Shown here: piece by piece, positions 1 through 64,000 of the stretch | Numbering within the stretch: position 1 is the stretch's first letter | How the letters are laid out: each line of letters begins with the position of its first letter | Assembly: GCA_949825025.1 (NCBI GenBank) | Contig: OX463788.1 | Span: 31,117,715 to 31,181,714 of the forward strand | Length of the DNA stretch: 64,000 bases | Source: Siphlonurus alternatus | Taxonomy: Eukaryota; Arthropoda; Insecta; Ephemeroptera; Siphlonuridae | Direction of reading: 5' to 3' | Program-made: the position numbers and the translations under genes | Notes under the pieces: model-generated | What the model was told of the DNA's origin: nothing | Seen by the model: the letters and a program-made list of their open reading frames with translations, nothing else | Databases searched by the model: none

Positions 1-1026
1 AGCGCTAGACCAAGTTGAATTGTTGTTGTTTTCTCCTCGTTTGTGTTGTCTACCAAGGTATCAGATGACATTATTTGTTACTGCATGACTGCAGCAAAAA
101 AAAAGTTTTAAATTTTAAATCTTAGCACATGAAGCATGTTTTCATGTGCTGGTGTGGGTAACCATAGAGCTTTCGGTAAATTGGAAATGATTGACAAATA
201 TAATGAAAAAAGCATATAATAATTCAATTATTGTATTAATTAATAATACTGATAATTTCAATCATTTGATGATTTCAACTAAAATTCAACTTTTGATCGA
301 TTGATTGGTTGGTATTTTGGGGCAATTGACACATGAAAAATATAATGAAAAAAGCATATAATAATTCAATTATTGTATTAATTAATAATACTGATAATTT
401 CAATCATTTGATGATTTCAACTAAAATTCAACTTTTGATTGATTGATTGGTTGGTATTTTGGGGCAATTGACACATTTTGGTCATGTATGCCCCCATTCT
501 ACTTTTGGATATTAACCCTAGTATTACCAAGTTTGTTTGTGTTTTTTACCAAGGGGCCAAGGGGGGAGGTCTAAACGACCCACATTCTCTATGTTAAAAA
601 TGCTCACAGTAATTTTTTTCTTCTCCGTAAATATACTTTGGTGGCTAATTCAGGCTTACCAATTTTTCCAATTGTTTGGCAGTCTTGCACACCTTTTTCT
701 CCTTTATTGAAATTAAAAGGTTTGTTTCTCCTTTTGCTTCCCCCCCCCCTCGCTCTTCCCCCCTTTTACCTCCCCTCCTTCCCTCGCATTGGTAATCCTA
801 AGGTTAAAACAAATTCCAATAGATTCATTTTATTTTGTTACTAATGTAACAACTAAAAAACAAAAGAAAGAGAGGCTATCTATCTTTACTGTGGCGTAGC
901 CAAATTTGCTGCATTAATATAATAATGTATAGTAATTGATAATATTTCATAAAGTTATTGTGTTCGGTTTCTCAATGTAGTGTATGTTTCCAATAGTTGT
1001 ATGAATGTTTTGTTGGCTGCTTACAG
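1..1026 (+). other. intron sequence upstream of the first visible MAT exon
   Basis: AT-rich non-coding sequence with the acceptor TTACAG at 1021-1026. It contains a 142-bp tandem duplication and a C-rich tract near 741-780. No MAT coding sequence is visible here; the preceding exon should end in a GAGDQ motif and lies outside the window. Confidence 0.75.
199..476. repeat. tandem duplication, two copies of 142 bp
   Basis: Copy one starts TATAATGAAAAAAGCATA at 199 and copy two starts identically at 341. They stay nearly identical to ...CAATTGACACAT at 334 and 476, differing at one base seen (GATCGATT versus GATTGATT). Copy one has a short GAAAAA tail that precedes copy two. Confidence 0.9.
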
Positions 1027-4000
1027 GGTCTGATGTTTGGCTATGCCACTGATGAGACCGAAGAGTGTATGCCACTAACAGTAGTGCTGGCTCACCGGCT
1101 AAATCAGCGCCTGGCAGAACTACGGCGAAGTGGAGACCTCTGGTGGGCAAGGCCCGACTCTAAAACTCAGGCGAGTCTAATGAATTATTTTTTTGTACCG
1201 TATAATATAATATAGGTTTCTCCAGCAAACTTGAGAGGAAAGTGATTTTGTATAATTATGAAAACTAGATTGAAGCTGCAGTACACAAATTGATGGGAAT
1301 GGTTTTATCAACCAGTCTTGTTAATGTTATTTGTTGATATTAAAAATTATATCCGATTATTTATAACTATTGTATACAAATTTTGATTATCTTTTGTATT
1401 ACGTATTTGCCACTATACACATACATAATTACTAAAAAGTTACAGGGGAAAAAAAAAAAAAAAAAAACAGTACAAATAATTGATGTTTCAATTTTTTTTT
1501 TTCACCATCTAAATAATTAAAATAAAAAGAGGGGAGGTTGTTAAAATGACGAGTTTGTTAGTGTATATCATATATGGTGCATCTCCCAGTTGGAAGATTA
1601 TGGAACTAACAACAAGTTTTGTAGATTTAATAAAATAGATACAGGTTCTTAAGTAGTATTGAGGAATGTTGTCAGCCTTAACCTGTCATACTTATCAACA
1701 ATTTTACTTGTTTTGTAATTACTTTGATCTTTGTCTTCTAGTTATTTCCTACATGTAGTTGACAATTAATGAATAGCACAATTTATTGCTAAATAAAAAA
1801 GTTTTTTTGTGTGTATGTTAATGAAATGTTTTTATGTTTGCACAGGTGACATGTGAGTACATGTTTGAGAATGGTGCTTGCGTGCCTCTACGTGTGCACA
1901 CAGTGGTCGTTTCAGTGCAGCACAGCGACAAGGTGACTCTGGCGGAACTACGAGAACAAGTGCTGGAGAAGGTAGTCCGTAACGTCATCCCAACCAAGTA
2001 CCTCGACGACAAGACAGTGATCCACATCAACCCCTGTGGAGAATTCGTGGTGGGCGGGCCTCAGGTGAGCTGCCCTCCCTACCTGACCTAATTAAATACA
2101 TATATTATATAGATTTATTTCAAAATACAGCATAATGTAGATCATGTCCAACAATCATAACTAAGACACAAACATATATAATATTATGTAGTAAAACAAT
2201 CACAATACATTATTGTCTTTCTCTTATTTACCAAACAAGTTTGTTGTAAATTAAGATTAAATTTAAAGATATAATAAGGATCTTGAAGACTTATTCTTTA
2301 TAATAACATGTATCAACCAATAAGGTTATGTAAAATAACCTTGGTTGATCTATGTAACAAAATGACCAATAAAATAATAATAATAATAATAAAAAAAAAT
2401 TGATATGTTTATCGATTAGCAAATTAAAAAATTCTTTGATATTGTACCTGGGACACTTTACATCTTACTGAGGATTTCTCTCACATTTTGATGTTTGCAA
2501 TTATACTTGGTAATAAAGGGTTCCATATGATTGTAAATTTGAGAACATGGATACTAAGGGCTTTTAGTTAACAATGTTAAATTACGACTTGGTATAAATT
2601 TGCTATAAAGTAATTCTTGATTTCATTTTGATAGTTTGTCTGATTAGATGATGACAAACTCAGAACAGGTGGTTCAATGTCAATTCTACCTTTTGCTTTG
2701 GAACTGTTTGAACTTTCAATTTTATTACTTATTTTCATGGATATATTTAATTTGACACCGCATTTTCAAAATTTAATGCTATCATGTATCATGTTAAACT
2801 ACCAGATATGCAATCAGATCCTTCTATTTTCTATTTCTTATTTCTGTGCATAAAAACCATGGAGGAAATAATTATCCATGATAAAAACTATTGAAAAGTA
2901 ATGTTATTGCTAGTGTTAGTTGTCTTGTTGAGTGTCTGGTGATTTTATAAATTATTTATTGCAAAAAATTGCAATAATGGATTATCGACCTCATTCATTC
3001 ATTCTTTTTTTTTTTTTTTTTTTTATATATACAATTGTTATTATTGCAGAAATGGATAGAGCGTGCAAAGTTATGCTACCCTGATTTTTTTCAGCTTTTT
3101 TAGAGCCCGGGAACTATTTTTAAAGACGAACTTTCAATAATTTTTTTAAAAATAGTGCTCTAAAAAATCTGGAAAAAAATCAGGGTAGCATAACTTTGCA
3201 TGTCTATCCATTTCTGCAAAAAAAAAAAAAAAAAAGAAAAAAAAAAAGAGGTCGATACTCCATTCATTGAGCTAGTGCAGTGTTTGCAAAATATTAAATT
3301 ATATGTGTTTTGCAGGGTGATGCTGGTCTGACAGGCCGCAAAATTATAGTGGACACCTACGGCGGGTGGGGTGCTCATGGAGGCGGTGCCTTCTCGGGCA
3401 AAGACTTCACAAAAGTGGACCGGTCAGCTGCTTACGCTGCTCGCTGGGTTGCCAAGTCACTAGTCAAGGCAGATTTATGCAGGAGATGTCTTGTACAAGT
3501 ATGTGTACTCTAAACCTCTTGAATCTGTTGTAGTTGCTAAACCTAATCATTGTAGATGGCCTATTATCACCACGTTGCATTTTTTTGTTTTCTTTGTTTT
3601 CTTAAAGTGTGGTCTAAATAAAATATATAATATGTTAAGGAATCTTGATCTCCCTTCCTGCATTTTGCATCCAGACTGTTACACACCTGTAAAGTTGATT
3701 TGTGGTTTCAGGTGTCCTATGCTATTGGAGTTGCTGAACCACTCTCCATCACAGTCTTTGACTACGGAACTTCAGACAAAACTCCACGAGAGCTTCTGGC
3801 AGTAGTCAAGAAAAACTTCGACCTCCGCCCTGGCAAAATCGTGAAGTGAGTACTCTTATCTTAATCTGGAAACCCTGTTATTTTTGATGGGGTGAATCCC
3901 AAGGAACACAACTTGTTGGTATTTGTTACTGATAATATTTTCTGTTAATTTTTTTCTTATCTGGTGCACACGTTTAATCAAGCAGTTTATTTTTACTGAA

Positions 4001-4793
4001 TTGAATATTTAAAAAATATTTTCACATTAGATAAACAATCACACAGTCAGTTAAAAAATAGTGGAGGATTATGTACAGTAATTAATTAAAAATTAATATC
4101 TACTGTAAAAACTCGTTACAATGCAACTTGTTTTTAAGAAAAACTCAATTTTGAGGAAAGGAGATCACAGTTGCATAAAAAATAATTAGCAATGCTTGGT
4201 ATAGGAAAAACTTGATGTAAGGTAATACTCAATATAAAGTAAACCAGGGTCGGTCTGGCAAATCCTGAATCAGGGGCAGCTCATGACCTTTAACTGTGGG
4301 GGGGAGGGCTGTCAAGTTTTAGACCACTGGGAGGTTTGGGGGGCAAATAGTGACAGCATATAAAGTTAAATATTATGGGGTTATAAATAAAGTAAGTTAT
4401 AAAGTAAGAAAAAAAGTATATCAAACTTAGGTTCGTTTCTATTTCGTTAAGTGCCTCATCTGCTTCTCATGTGTCGGTCGCTAGCTTTCTTAAGTGCTGT
4501 TGCCGTTTGTAACCATTTCTCCATATAACTTTTATTTTTAGTTTAGAACTTTGTTGTGCCAGTCAGTACTATCTATGGGACAATAAATTAAAGATGTACA
4601 TAAGATTGTACAAAAAATATGATATACTCTTTCACTGACTTAACTTTTTGTTTTTCAATTTGCTAACCATGACACAATTATTTGTTCCAGGGAACTGAAC
4701 CTCCGCAATCCCATATACCAGCAAACCAGCTCCTACGGTCACTTTGGTCGCGATATCTTCCCATGGGAGCAGCCGAAGCAGCTAGAGCTATGA
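1027..4793 (+). CDS. Sam-S: S-adenosylmethionine synthetase (methionine adenosyltransferase), 3' five exons, 5' partial
   Basis: The enzyme makes S-adenosylmethionine from methionine and ATP in the cytosol. Coding exons are 1027-1170, 1846-2064, 3316-3498, 3712-3845 and 4691-4793 (TGA 4791-4793); phases 0,0,0,2 join without a stop to give 260 residues. These line up with about the last two thirds of the ~395-residue animal enzyme. The first exon opens with [18 protein letters not shown], the end of the first MAT signature (GAGDQGxMxGYA). Exon 3 carries [19 protein letters not shown] and the complete second signature GGGAFSGKD, followed by [19 protein letters not shown]. The last exon ends [12 protein letters not shown], the usual MAT C-terminus. 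The N-terminal ~135 residues must lie upstream of the window. Intron 1 uses a GC donor; the other introns are GT-AG. No frame breaks are seen, so the gene looks functional. The symbol follows the Drosophila name; the vertebrate equivalent is MAT2A/MAT1A. Confidence 0.96.
1171..1176 (+). other. non-canonical GC splice donor of a MAT intron
   Basis: The exon ends ...AAAACTCAG and the intron begins GCGAGT. The reading frame requires the junction here: SKTQ joins VTCEYM, matching the family's SKTQVT. The acceptor is a normal CACAG at 1841-1845. GC-AG introns are a known minor class that tolerate C at +2 when the rest of the donor is strong, as here. Confidence 0.85.
2979..3261. mobile_element. 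hairpin MITE, family A, in a MAT intron
   Basis: Imperfect inverted repeat lying in MAT intron 2065-3315. The left arm has CAGAAATGGATAGAGCG, AGTTATGCTACCCTGATT and TTTAGAGCCCGGGAACTA; the right arm repeats these in reverse complement. The ends read GGATTATCGACC and GGTCGATACTCC. Poly-T and poly-A tracts sit near the ends. Further copies at 7469-8098, 8180-8494 and about 60076-60320 define the family. No coding capacity. Confidence 0.8.
3846..4690 (+). other. last MAT intron, no recognised element
   Basis: Donor GTGAGT at 3846 and acceptor TTCCAG ending at 4690. The interior is AT-rich apart from a G-rich stretch near 4295-4350. I see no coding sequence; a segment near 4246-4290 (CAGGGTCGGTCTGG...) has the feel of a transposon end but no partner was found. 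Confidence 0.6.
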
Positions 4794-5959
4794 TGACTAT
4801 CACCACTTGCCCACTTGCAACTTGTGTCTCTTCCTACCACGCTTTCCTTCCTTCCCTCCCCTCCCCTTCTCTTCTCTTTTTTTATTTTTTTGACTACAGC
4901 CATATATTGGCAAAGAAAATTTTCCGGGTCAACAATTAAATATAGATGTAGGGCTGACAGTGTGATTTAATGATTCCATTCTATAGATCACTAACTGGAG
5001 GTGAACCATTTGGCTCTCTGCTTCCATGTACCTCAAACCAGCATGAAAATTTCTAAGTAAAATTAACAGTTGTGAAACACAAACCTACTTGCTTTTAACA
5101 TTTTACACAACATTTTTTAGTTGAAAACACAAAAATGTTGAAAGACTGTCATGTCTTCTAAAAGTGGAAGTTTGGGACTTAAATAACTTTTGTCTTTGTA
5201 GTAACCTACAGGTAAAGCTACATTTTTTTTTATTTTTTTTTGTGAGTTGAGAGGTAACTTTGTTTTCATTCATATTTTATTGACAATTGTGTTTAATTCA
5301 TAAGCCATACCCATAAATGTTTCATCAAGTTTTTCCAAGTCATCTTGTTAGTTAATATATTTTTATTAAAATGTAAACAATAATATTTATAGTTATTCAG
5401 TTGATTTAGGGGAGACAAAAAATAACCGGGGCTTGTAAGTTTTATTCTTTTGTTTTCTGAATCGATTTACACTTTATATTAAATTGTTTGCGAGCTACTG
5501 CTTGTGATATGAAGTGTATTTATGAGGTTGGCTAATTAGTGCAGGGGAGTAAATATCAGCCATCTCTGCACTCCACAGGGGGGTCACAGTACTCAGCAAT
5601 CTGCACAAGAGTGCTGCAAATATGTGTGGTTCTTGGAACGAAGCACTTTTTCGCTAGAATTTAATAATAATAATAGCAAACCACACATTTTTGTGTTGTG
5701 TTTTACGAAAAAAAATCTATTGGAAAAGAGCATTTTCCGAAAACACTCCGATCCTGGAACAAATATAACCTGTGGAAGTGTGTACAAAATAGGAATTTAT
5801 GTACCATGCTGAAAATTGTATTTTTAGCATAATTTATTCTGTTTTTAACCCTGTCTTTCCTAGCTTGCTTAGGCAACATTTATTATTAATGTTTGTATTA
5901 ATGAGTAATTTTTAATCTCTGGTAGGTTAAAAACAAACTGCACATAATATTTCAATAAA
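4794..5959 (+). other. probable MAT 3' UTR with poly(A) signal
   Basis: Non-coding sequence after the MAT stop. The first plain AATAAA I find is at 5954-5959; ATTAAA variants occur earlier. The transcript end cannot be fixed from sequence alone. Confidence 0.4.
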
Positions 5960-6429
5960 ATTTTAAAACTATATAAGTAAAATAATAATAATAAAATGTG
6001 AAAATACTGAAAAAAAATCTATAAATACTTTTTATTGAAGTTTAACTATCTTTAAGTAAGGAATAAAAATGCTGTATTTTTTTTTTTTTTTTTTTTTTTA
6101 ATTATTTAAGATTATAATTATTTGTGGGCTTCTTCATCTAACAACAAGGAAAGCAATATTGTTGATGTTATGGTTCTTCACTTTTAAATTAATTTTGTAA
6201 TTTCAAGTAGTTAGGTCAAGGGTGGATCCTAGTTCCCCCCCCCCCCCCCCCCTCCTATTCCCTTTCCCTAGCAGCTAAAACTTAACATTAAGAGATAAAT
6301 CCTGTTTTTTTCCCTTCAGAGCCAATCGATGGATCCACCTTTCTGGAAGGTGTAAACTGTGTGTACCTCGAACCCTAATTCTAGGATGGGGCATGGTGAA
6401 CTTCTAAGAGGCATTTTTGTTTTACTTAA

Positions 6430-6678
6430 GGGTAAGATAACGCCACCAATGTTAAACAAAATCCTTCGCACGAAAATTATGTAAGAAATTTAAAATGTTC
6501 TCCTCTACACCCCCTATCAGTAGCTAAAATATTAGGTGTACAAAAACTAGGTCGTATTTGTTTACCTGATATTTTAGCTACTGATAGGGGGTGTAGAGGA
6601 GAACATTTTAAATTTTTTTCATAATTTTTGTGTGAGGGATTTTTTTTTTTTTTTAACATTGGTGGCGTTATCTTACCC
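6430..6678. mobile_element. hairpin MITE, family B, flanked by TTAA
   Basis: Inverted repeat with ends GGGTAAGATAACGCCACC and GGTGGCGTTATCTTACCC, bounded by TTAA at 6426-6429 and 6679-6682. The arms contain GTTCTCCTCTACACCCCC and TATCAGTAGCTAAAATAT. A TTAA target duplication is the hallmark of piggyBac-type transposition, so a piggyBac-mobilised MITE is a reasonable but unproven reading. Related copies occur at 7619-7945 and 45258-45628. Confidence 0.75.
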
Positions 6679-7468
6679 TTAAATGGTTTTCTTGTTTTGC
6701 TGTTTCCTGTAAATTTTAAAGTTACGGACACATGGCCCAGTATTAACTTAATCCCCGCTTGCATGGGCCTAAAAGTAATAAAATGTGTATATCCAATTTA
6801 ATTTTGGTTTTGTCCCCCCCCCCTCTTTTTTAATTTTGAATGTGTGCAATATTTTTTTAATGACTTAAGCTGACTTAAGCTACTTATTTACAGCTCATTA
6901 TCCATAATTATATTAATAAAATTGCATGAAAAAATTAGTAATTAATAAAAAATCGCATGTACACAAATAATAATTGTTTTTATATTTGTCTTTCCTCTTT
7001 CCACCTATTCTATGATTTTTTTTTCATTCTTTAAAGCCTTTGATAGTAAATAAAATGTTATTTCATTTAATTATATAGTTGAATTGTGTTTACTAAAGGT
7101 GTACCAAAGAAAATACTTTTTTTACATGTTCGGGCAGCTACGAATTATTCTGATATCTCTGTGGCTCAATATTTTCGTACAATGCCTAGTTATTTTACAT
7201 TTAATTAGTTGGTTTGAAAAGTGAGTTTGATAACCGTTGGTTGATTCAAGTCGGTGCGCTCCAGCAGCAGTCGCTGATAAGACAAGAATCTCCCGCGAAT
7301 CGGGGGAACCTCCTCCCGCCCCCTTCTTGTTGTATCACCAGGCGCTGCGGCCGTGGGCATGCTTGAATCAACCAACGGTTTTCAAACTCACTTTTCAAAC
7401 TAAATAATTAATTGTAAAATAACTAGGCATCGTACGTAAATATTGAGTCACATTGATATTAGAATAAT

Positions 7469-8098
7469 GGAGTACTGACCTCAATTTTTTTTATTGCAGA
7501 AATGGATAGAGGGTGCAATTAAGTTATGCTACACTGATTTTTTTCAGATTTTTTAGAGCCCACGGCAACTATTTTTTAAAAATTATTGAAAGTTCAGAAA
7601 AATTGCCGCCTCTCTTAAGGGTAAGGTAACGCCACCAATGTTAAAAAAAATCCCTCTCACAAAAATTCTGAAAAAAATTTAAAATGTTCTCCTCTATACC
7701 CCCTATCAGTACCTAAAATATCAGGTATACAAATACGATCTAGTTTTTGAGTTATAAATTATTAAAGTTGACTACTTTAACATGGAGAAATGAAACTCCC
7801 ATGTTAAATTGGTCAAGTTTAAAAATTCATAACTCAAAAACTAGATCGTATTTGTATACCTGATATTTTAGCTACTGATAGGGGGTGTAGAGGAGAACAT
7901 TTTAAATTTTTTTCAGAACTTTTGTGAGAGGGATTTTTTTTTTAATTAATAAAAGATAGGACCCAAAAGGGACGTGGATTCGAATCCAACCTCGCCAAAA
8001 CTTTTTAGTAATACTTCCCGGTGCCTAAAAAATCAGAGTAACATAACTTTTCATCCTCTATCCATTTCTGCTATTAAAAATTTTGAGGTCGGTACTCC
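7469..8098. mobile_element. hairpin MITE, family A, inserted in P1 and itself interrupted
   Basis: Ends GGAGTACTGACCTC and GAGGTCGGTACTCC. Inside the arms are the family landmarks CAGAAATGGATAGAGG and TTTTTAGAGCCC. It is split by a family B hairpin placed between TTAA sites at 7615 and 7946. The copy at 8180-8494 keeps an uninterrupted TTAA at the same internal point (8320-8323). Confidence 0.8.
7619..7945. mobile_element. hairpin MITE, family B, innermost level of the nest
   Basis: Starts GGGTAAGGTAACGCCACC just after TTAA, with long complementary arms (TTCTCCTCTATACCCCC against GGGGGTGTAGAGGAGAA; TTTGAGTTATAAATT against AATTCATAACTCAAA). The right terminus is eroded: poly-T runs straight into TTAA instead of the expected GGTGGCGTTACC end. 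Confidence 0.75.
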
Positions 8099-8179
8099 AT
8101 TCGTAGCTGCCCGATGTATAAAAAGTATTCACCTTTGTACTTTTATTATAATTTATTTTATATATATTATATACACTAT

Positions 8180-8494
8180 GGAGTATTGACCTCAAATTTT
8201 TTTTATTACAGAAATGGATAGAGGGTGCAAAGTTATGCTATCCTGATTTTTTAGAGCCCGGGATCTATTTTTAAAAAATTATTGAAAGTTCTTTTTGTGA
8301 CGTCACGAGACGCCGCTCTTTAAGAAAAAGATAGGACTTGACGCCGCGTGACGTCACAAATAGCAAATAGGACTTTCAATAATTATTTAAAAATAGTTCC
8401 CGGGCTCTAAAAAATCTGAAAAAAATCAGGGTAGCATAACTTTTCACCCTCATCTATCCATTTCTGCAATAAAAAAAATTGAGGACAATACTCC
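8180..8494. mobile_element. hairpin MITE, family A, uninterrupted copy
   Basis: Ends GGAGTATTGACCTC and GAGGACAATACTCC with AT on both sides. The arms pair over most of the length; the centre has GTGACGTCACGAGACGCC and GCCGCGTGACGTCACAAA, also complementary. It preserves the TTAA site that is occupied by family B in the neighbouring copy. Confidence 0.85.
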
Positions 8495-8699
8495 ATTATA
8501 TATAAATTGTTTATATTATATAATTTACAGTTTTTTATTAGATTATGCAGTACGTGGCCGTGGCTTACACAATATATAGAACAAATTTGCCTTCAGTAAT
8601 TTTATTTAATGCATTAATAATTTGCTGATTATAAATTACAGATTACATTTAAAAATAAGGTATGTTAATTTGTTAGTCAGAGAAAATAAATATTGATTT

Positions 8700-9047
8700 A
8701 GGTAAGCGAGGCCGCGAGGGTAGAAAATTAATATAATTCAGTGATAGAGGGGAGATTTTCAAGAGGGGATGTCTGGGTGAAAGTTTAAGTCTTGGCTGAA
8801 GATGGCAGGACTGTAGCTGTAAACGTTCTAGTTATATTTTGGTCACAGGAAAGAGCGGACGTGTGTATGTGTGAGCTGCGATGCTATGTCAGTTATGTGT
8901 GTGCGCGCGGTCTACTGCAGAATTGCTGTATTATCGTGTGTATTGATTCCGACCCGGCTACTGTCATTTTCCAACCCCCTGCACATATGATATGAGGGAA
9001 CTACGAAGTCAGCTGTTAGCCTAAAGGGCGGTTAATGTCGATGCATC
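8700..9047 (+). promoter_or_regulatory. probable 5' UTR/promoter area of the PDZ gene
   Basis: GC-richer than the surrounding sequence, without a supported coding frame. An in-frame TAA at 9033-9035 precedes the ATG at 9048, which sets that Met as the first available start in its frame. No TATA box or initiator was identified with confidence. Confidence 0.35.
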
Positions 9048-63437
<54,390 letters not shown>

Positions 63438-64000
63438 GTAAGATGCAGTTTTAGAAATGCATCTTTGTGTTCAATCCCTAACGTGTTGTCTGTTTGAATA
63501 ACTAATTAATATATATTCTCATATAATAAACTTAGAAATATTTCAACCCAAGACAAATAACAAAATTATTATTGTTGTAATTAATTTTGTTTTGACATAG
63601 AATTATTCTTATTTACTAATATTAATACAAACTTCACTCAAAATGTATTAACATTATAAATGTTGATTAAATACTAATATTTTTAAACTAAATGCTTTGT
63701 TTATCAAATAACATGATTTAATACCATGTAGTAATTAATGACGATATGTGAGGAAAAACAAACTTATATTGCATATTCTTACTAACATACTTTCCATAAT
63801 ATTATATATTACAACTTTTCTAATTTTTTATTAACAATTTTATTGATGCTAACAAACATGCGTAAAAAATATTAAACTCCAATATTGAACAAAATGCATT
63901 GATCATTTTATTTCTCCGATTTTATTCTACTTATTAGATAACGTATTGCAAGTCTTCAACTGAGCTGGAATCAATTCCATCAACTTTTAATTTTTTTATT
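63438..64000 (+). other. start of a further PDZ gene intron
   Basis: Donor GTAAGA at 63438, then AT-rich sequence to the window edge. Nothing recognised. Confidence 0.6.

Larger units (their letters stand above)
7098..8145. mobile_element. outer palindromic element of a three-level hairpin nest (P1)
   Basis: The left arm runs from GGTGTACCAAAGAAAATAC (7098) through CGGGCAGCTACGAATTATTC and GTGAGTTTGATAACCGTTGG. The right arm returns as CTTGAATCAACCAACGG, TAACTAGGCA and AGAATAAT, is interrupted at 7469-8098 by a family A hairpin, and resumes ATTCGTAGCTGCCCGATGTA to about 8145. Removing the insert restores arm-to-arm pairing across the junction. The non-palindromic centre (about 7255-7340) is GC-rich. 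Confidence 0.75.
5960..9047. other. intergenic region between MAT and the PDZ gene, rich in hairpin elements
   Basis: No convincing gene. It contains poly-T and poly-C tracts (6078-6099, 6233-6252), a TTAA-flanked hairpin (6430-6678), a three-level nest of hairpins (7098-8145) and a further family A hairpin (8180-8494). Short open frames here are shadows of these palindromes. Confidence 0.7.

Noticed and set aside
638..844. Pro/Leu-rich 68-codon open frame
   Set aside because: Driven by poly-C and pyrimidine tracts in an intron, with no start or splice support.
5585..5812. Inverted pair of open frames around AATAATAATAATAG, possible hairpin element
   Set aside because: Only short complementary runs (TGTGTGGTT / AACCACACA) are present; no extended arms or defined ends.
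7974..8000. tRNA B-box (GGATTCGAATCC)
   Set aside because: It is a self-complementary stretch inside a family A hairpin with no A-box at the right distance.

Overview
This window reads as AT-rich intron-bearing invertebrate DNA. It has GT-AG spliced exons, two animal genes, 5S- and tRNA-derived SINEs, a Jockey-type LINE, many hairpin MITEs, and long (TA)n, (TTTA)n and (GA)n microsatellites. An arthropod is likely and a malacostracan crustacean is my best guess. That guess rests on repeat content and general protein resemblance only; no search was possible. All intron-exon calls come from reading frames, splice signals and phase matching, not from transcripts.

Layout. 1-4793 holds the last five coding exons of S-adenosylmethionine synthetase (plus strand, 260 codons, 5' part outside the window), followed by its 3' UTR to about 5960. 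5960-9047 is an intergenic strip packed with hairpin MITEs, including a three-level nest. From 9048 to beyond the right edge runs one very large plus-strand gene. Its first two coding exons, 28.5 kb apart, encode a PDZ domain with a PWGFR loop (PDLIM/ZASP or synaptopodin-2 style). Later exons encode a long disordered region, mostly in one 3.6-kb exon (49909-53490). The inferred exon chain has consistent splice phases (0, 2, 1, 1, 1, 1, 1) and gives about 1,460 residues if it stops at 56782. An alternative exon at 63381 continues the frame out of the window.

Several GC-richer islands in the AT-rich introns look like alternative promoters with first exons whose splice phase fits the next exon (24274, 28748, 58541, 62048; weaker 36483 and 47415). 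A 119-nt exon (40780-40898) is a possible frame switch between the giant protein and a 124-residue PDZ-only form.

The introns carry at least five 5S-rRNA-derived SINE copies and one tRNA-headed SINE that shares their central domain. They also carry several minus-strand LINE 3' ends, one LINE with an unbroken reverse transcriptase frame, and at least fourteen palindromic elements. Among these are a hAT-type element with a clean 8-bp duplication, TTAA-flanked elements, and a TA-flanked mariner-like hairpin with a SINE inside its loop. The most notable points are the nested hairpins, the shared SINE body, the frame-switch exon, and an inverted repeat pair flanking the PDZ exons that could pair in the pre-mRNA.
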